A stretch of DNA of 64,000 bases. It comes from Ariolimax columbianus (Eukaryota > Mollusca > Gastropoda > Stylommatophora > Arionidae). The notes below the pieces were generated by a model. That model had not been told where the DNA came from. It did no database searches and saw only the letters and a list, made by a program, of their open reading frames with translations. Location of the stretch: the NCBI GenBank assembly GCA_036924085.1, contig JAVGWX010000002.1:90126441-90190440 (forward strand). The letters run 5' to 3'. This document shows positions 63,906 to 64,000 of this stretch, piece after piece. The position numbers and the translations under genes were made by a program. Position 1 is the first letter of the stretch; each line of letters starts with the position of its first letter.

Positions 63906-64000
63906 TTAGATGTTTACTTGAACATTTTCATCGATATCCAATTATTTTAGGGTATCTGCATTTTTTTAATCTTTTCAGAACTTTAAAAACATTATGGCAC

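Overview
This is a gene-poor, repeat-dense stretch of an invertebrate animal genome. I found no host protein-coding gene I could defend, with one weak candidate (50911-51198). The content is non-LTR retrotransposons (LINEs), several tRNA-derived SINE families, mariner-type DNA transposons and many minisatellites. The only slowly evolving marker is a partial 18S rRNA gene on the minus strand (21786-23024). It is clearly metazoan, and together with the RTE-, I- and CR1/Rex-like LINEs and tRNA-SINEs it suggests a lophotrochozoan, most likely a gastropod mollusc. That placement is an inference, not a search result.

Layout. 1-3.7 kb: two copies of a ~350-bp dispersed repeat (family A), one of a second (family B), and a T/C-rich tract. 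3.7-7.8 kb: a decayed RTE-like LINE whose linker coding sequence has expanded into a ~2-kb minisatellite. 8.1-8.8 kb: a GAT/GGT tract. 9-13 kb: SINEs and quiet sequence. 13.3-15.2 kb: a degenerate C/T-rich minisatellite split by a dead 1.29-kb mariner. 15.8-24.2 kb: the centrepiece, a minus-strand insertion of about 7.4 kb flanked by ~494-bp direct repeats. In sense order it reads: rDNA 5' external transcribed spacer, the first ~1.24 kb of 18S, a 5' region with tandem units that each carry a ~60-bp piece of 18S, then a single-frameshift LINE of the I group (APE endonuclease, reverse transcriptase, RNase H) ending in a GAA tail. 24.5-28.3 kb: LINE, SINE and MITE fragments plus a 31-bp array. 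29.4-31.9 kb: T/C-rich DNA, an (AT)n tract and an inverted pair of mariner fragments. 32.2-33.6 kb: a 5'-truncated second copy of the I-group LINE with a 12-13 bp target duplication. 33.8-48.5 kb: nested fragments of LINEs, mariners and SINEs, including a 2.1-kb RTE element with a deleted endonuclease. 49-64 kb: a CR1/Rex-like fragment, more family A and B copies, and three arrays (37-bp, 33-bp and ~24-bp).

Two themes unite the window. First, the 18S-LINE chimera looks like a read-through transcript of an rDNA unit carrying an 18S-inserted LINE that was retrotransposed to a non-rDNA site. The element also carries copies of the 18S sequence just upstream of its own junction. Second, minisatellites here repeatedly arise inside transposable elements: in a LINE ORF, in two copies of one tRNA-SINE, in two copies of family A and in two copies of family B. 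Several arrays have periods divisible by three and so make long false ORFs.
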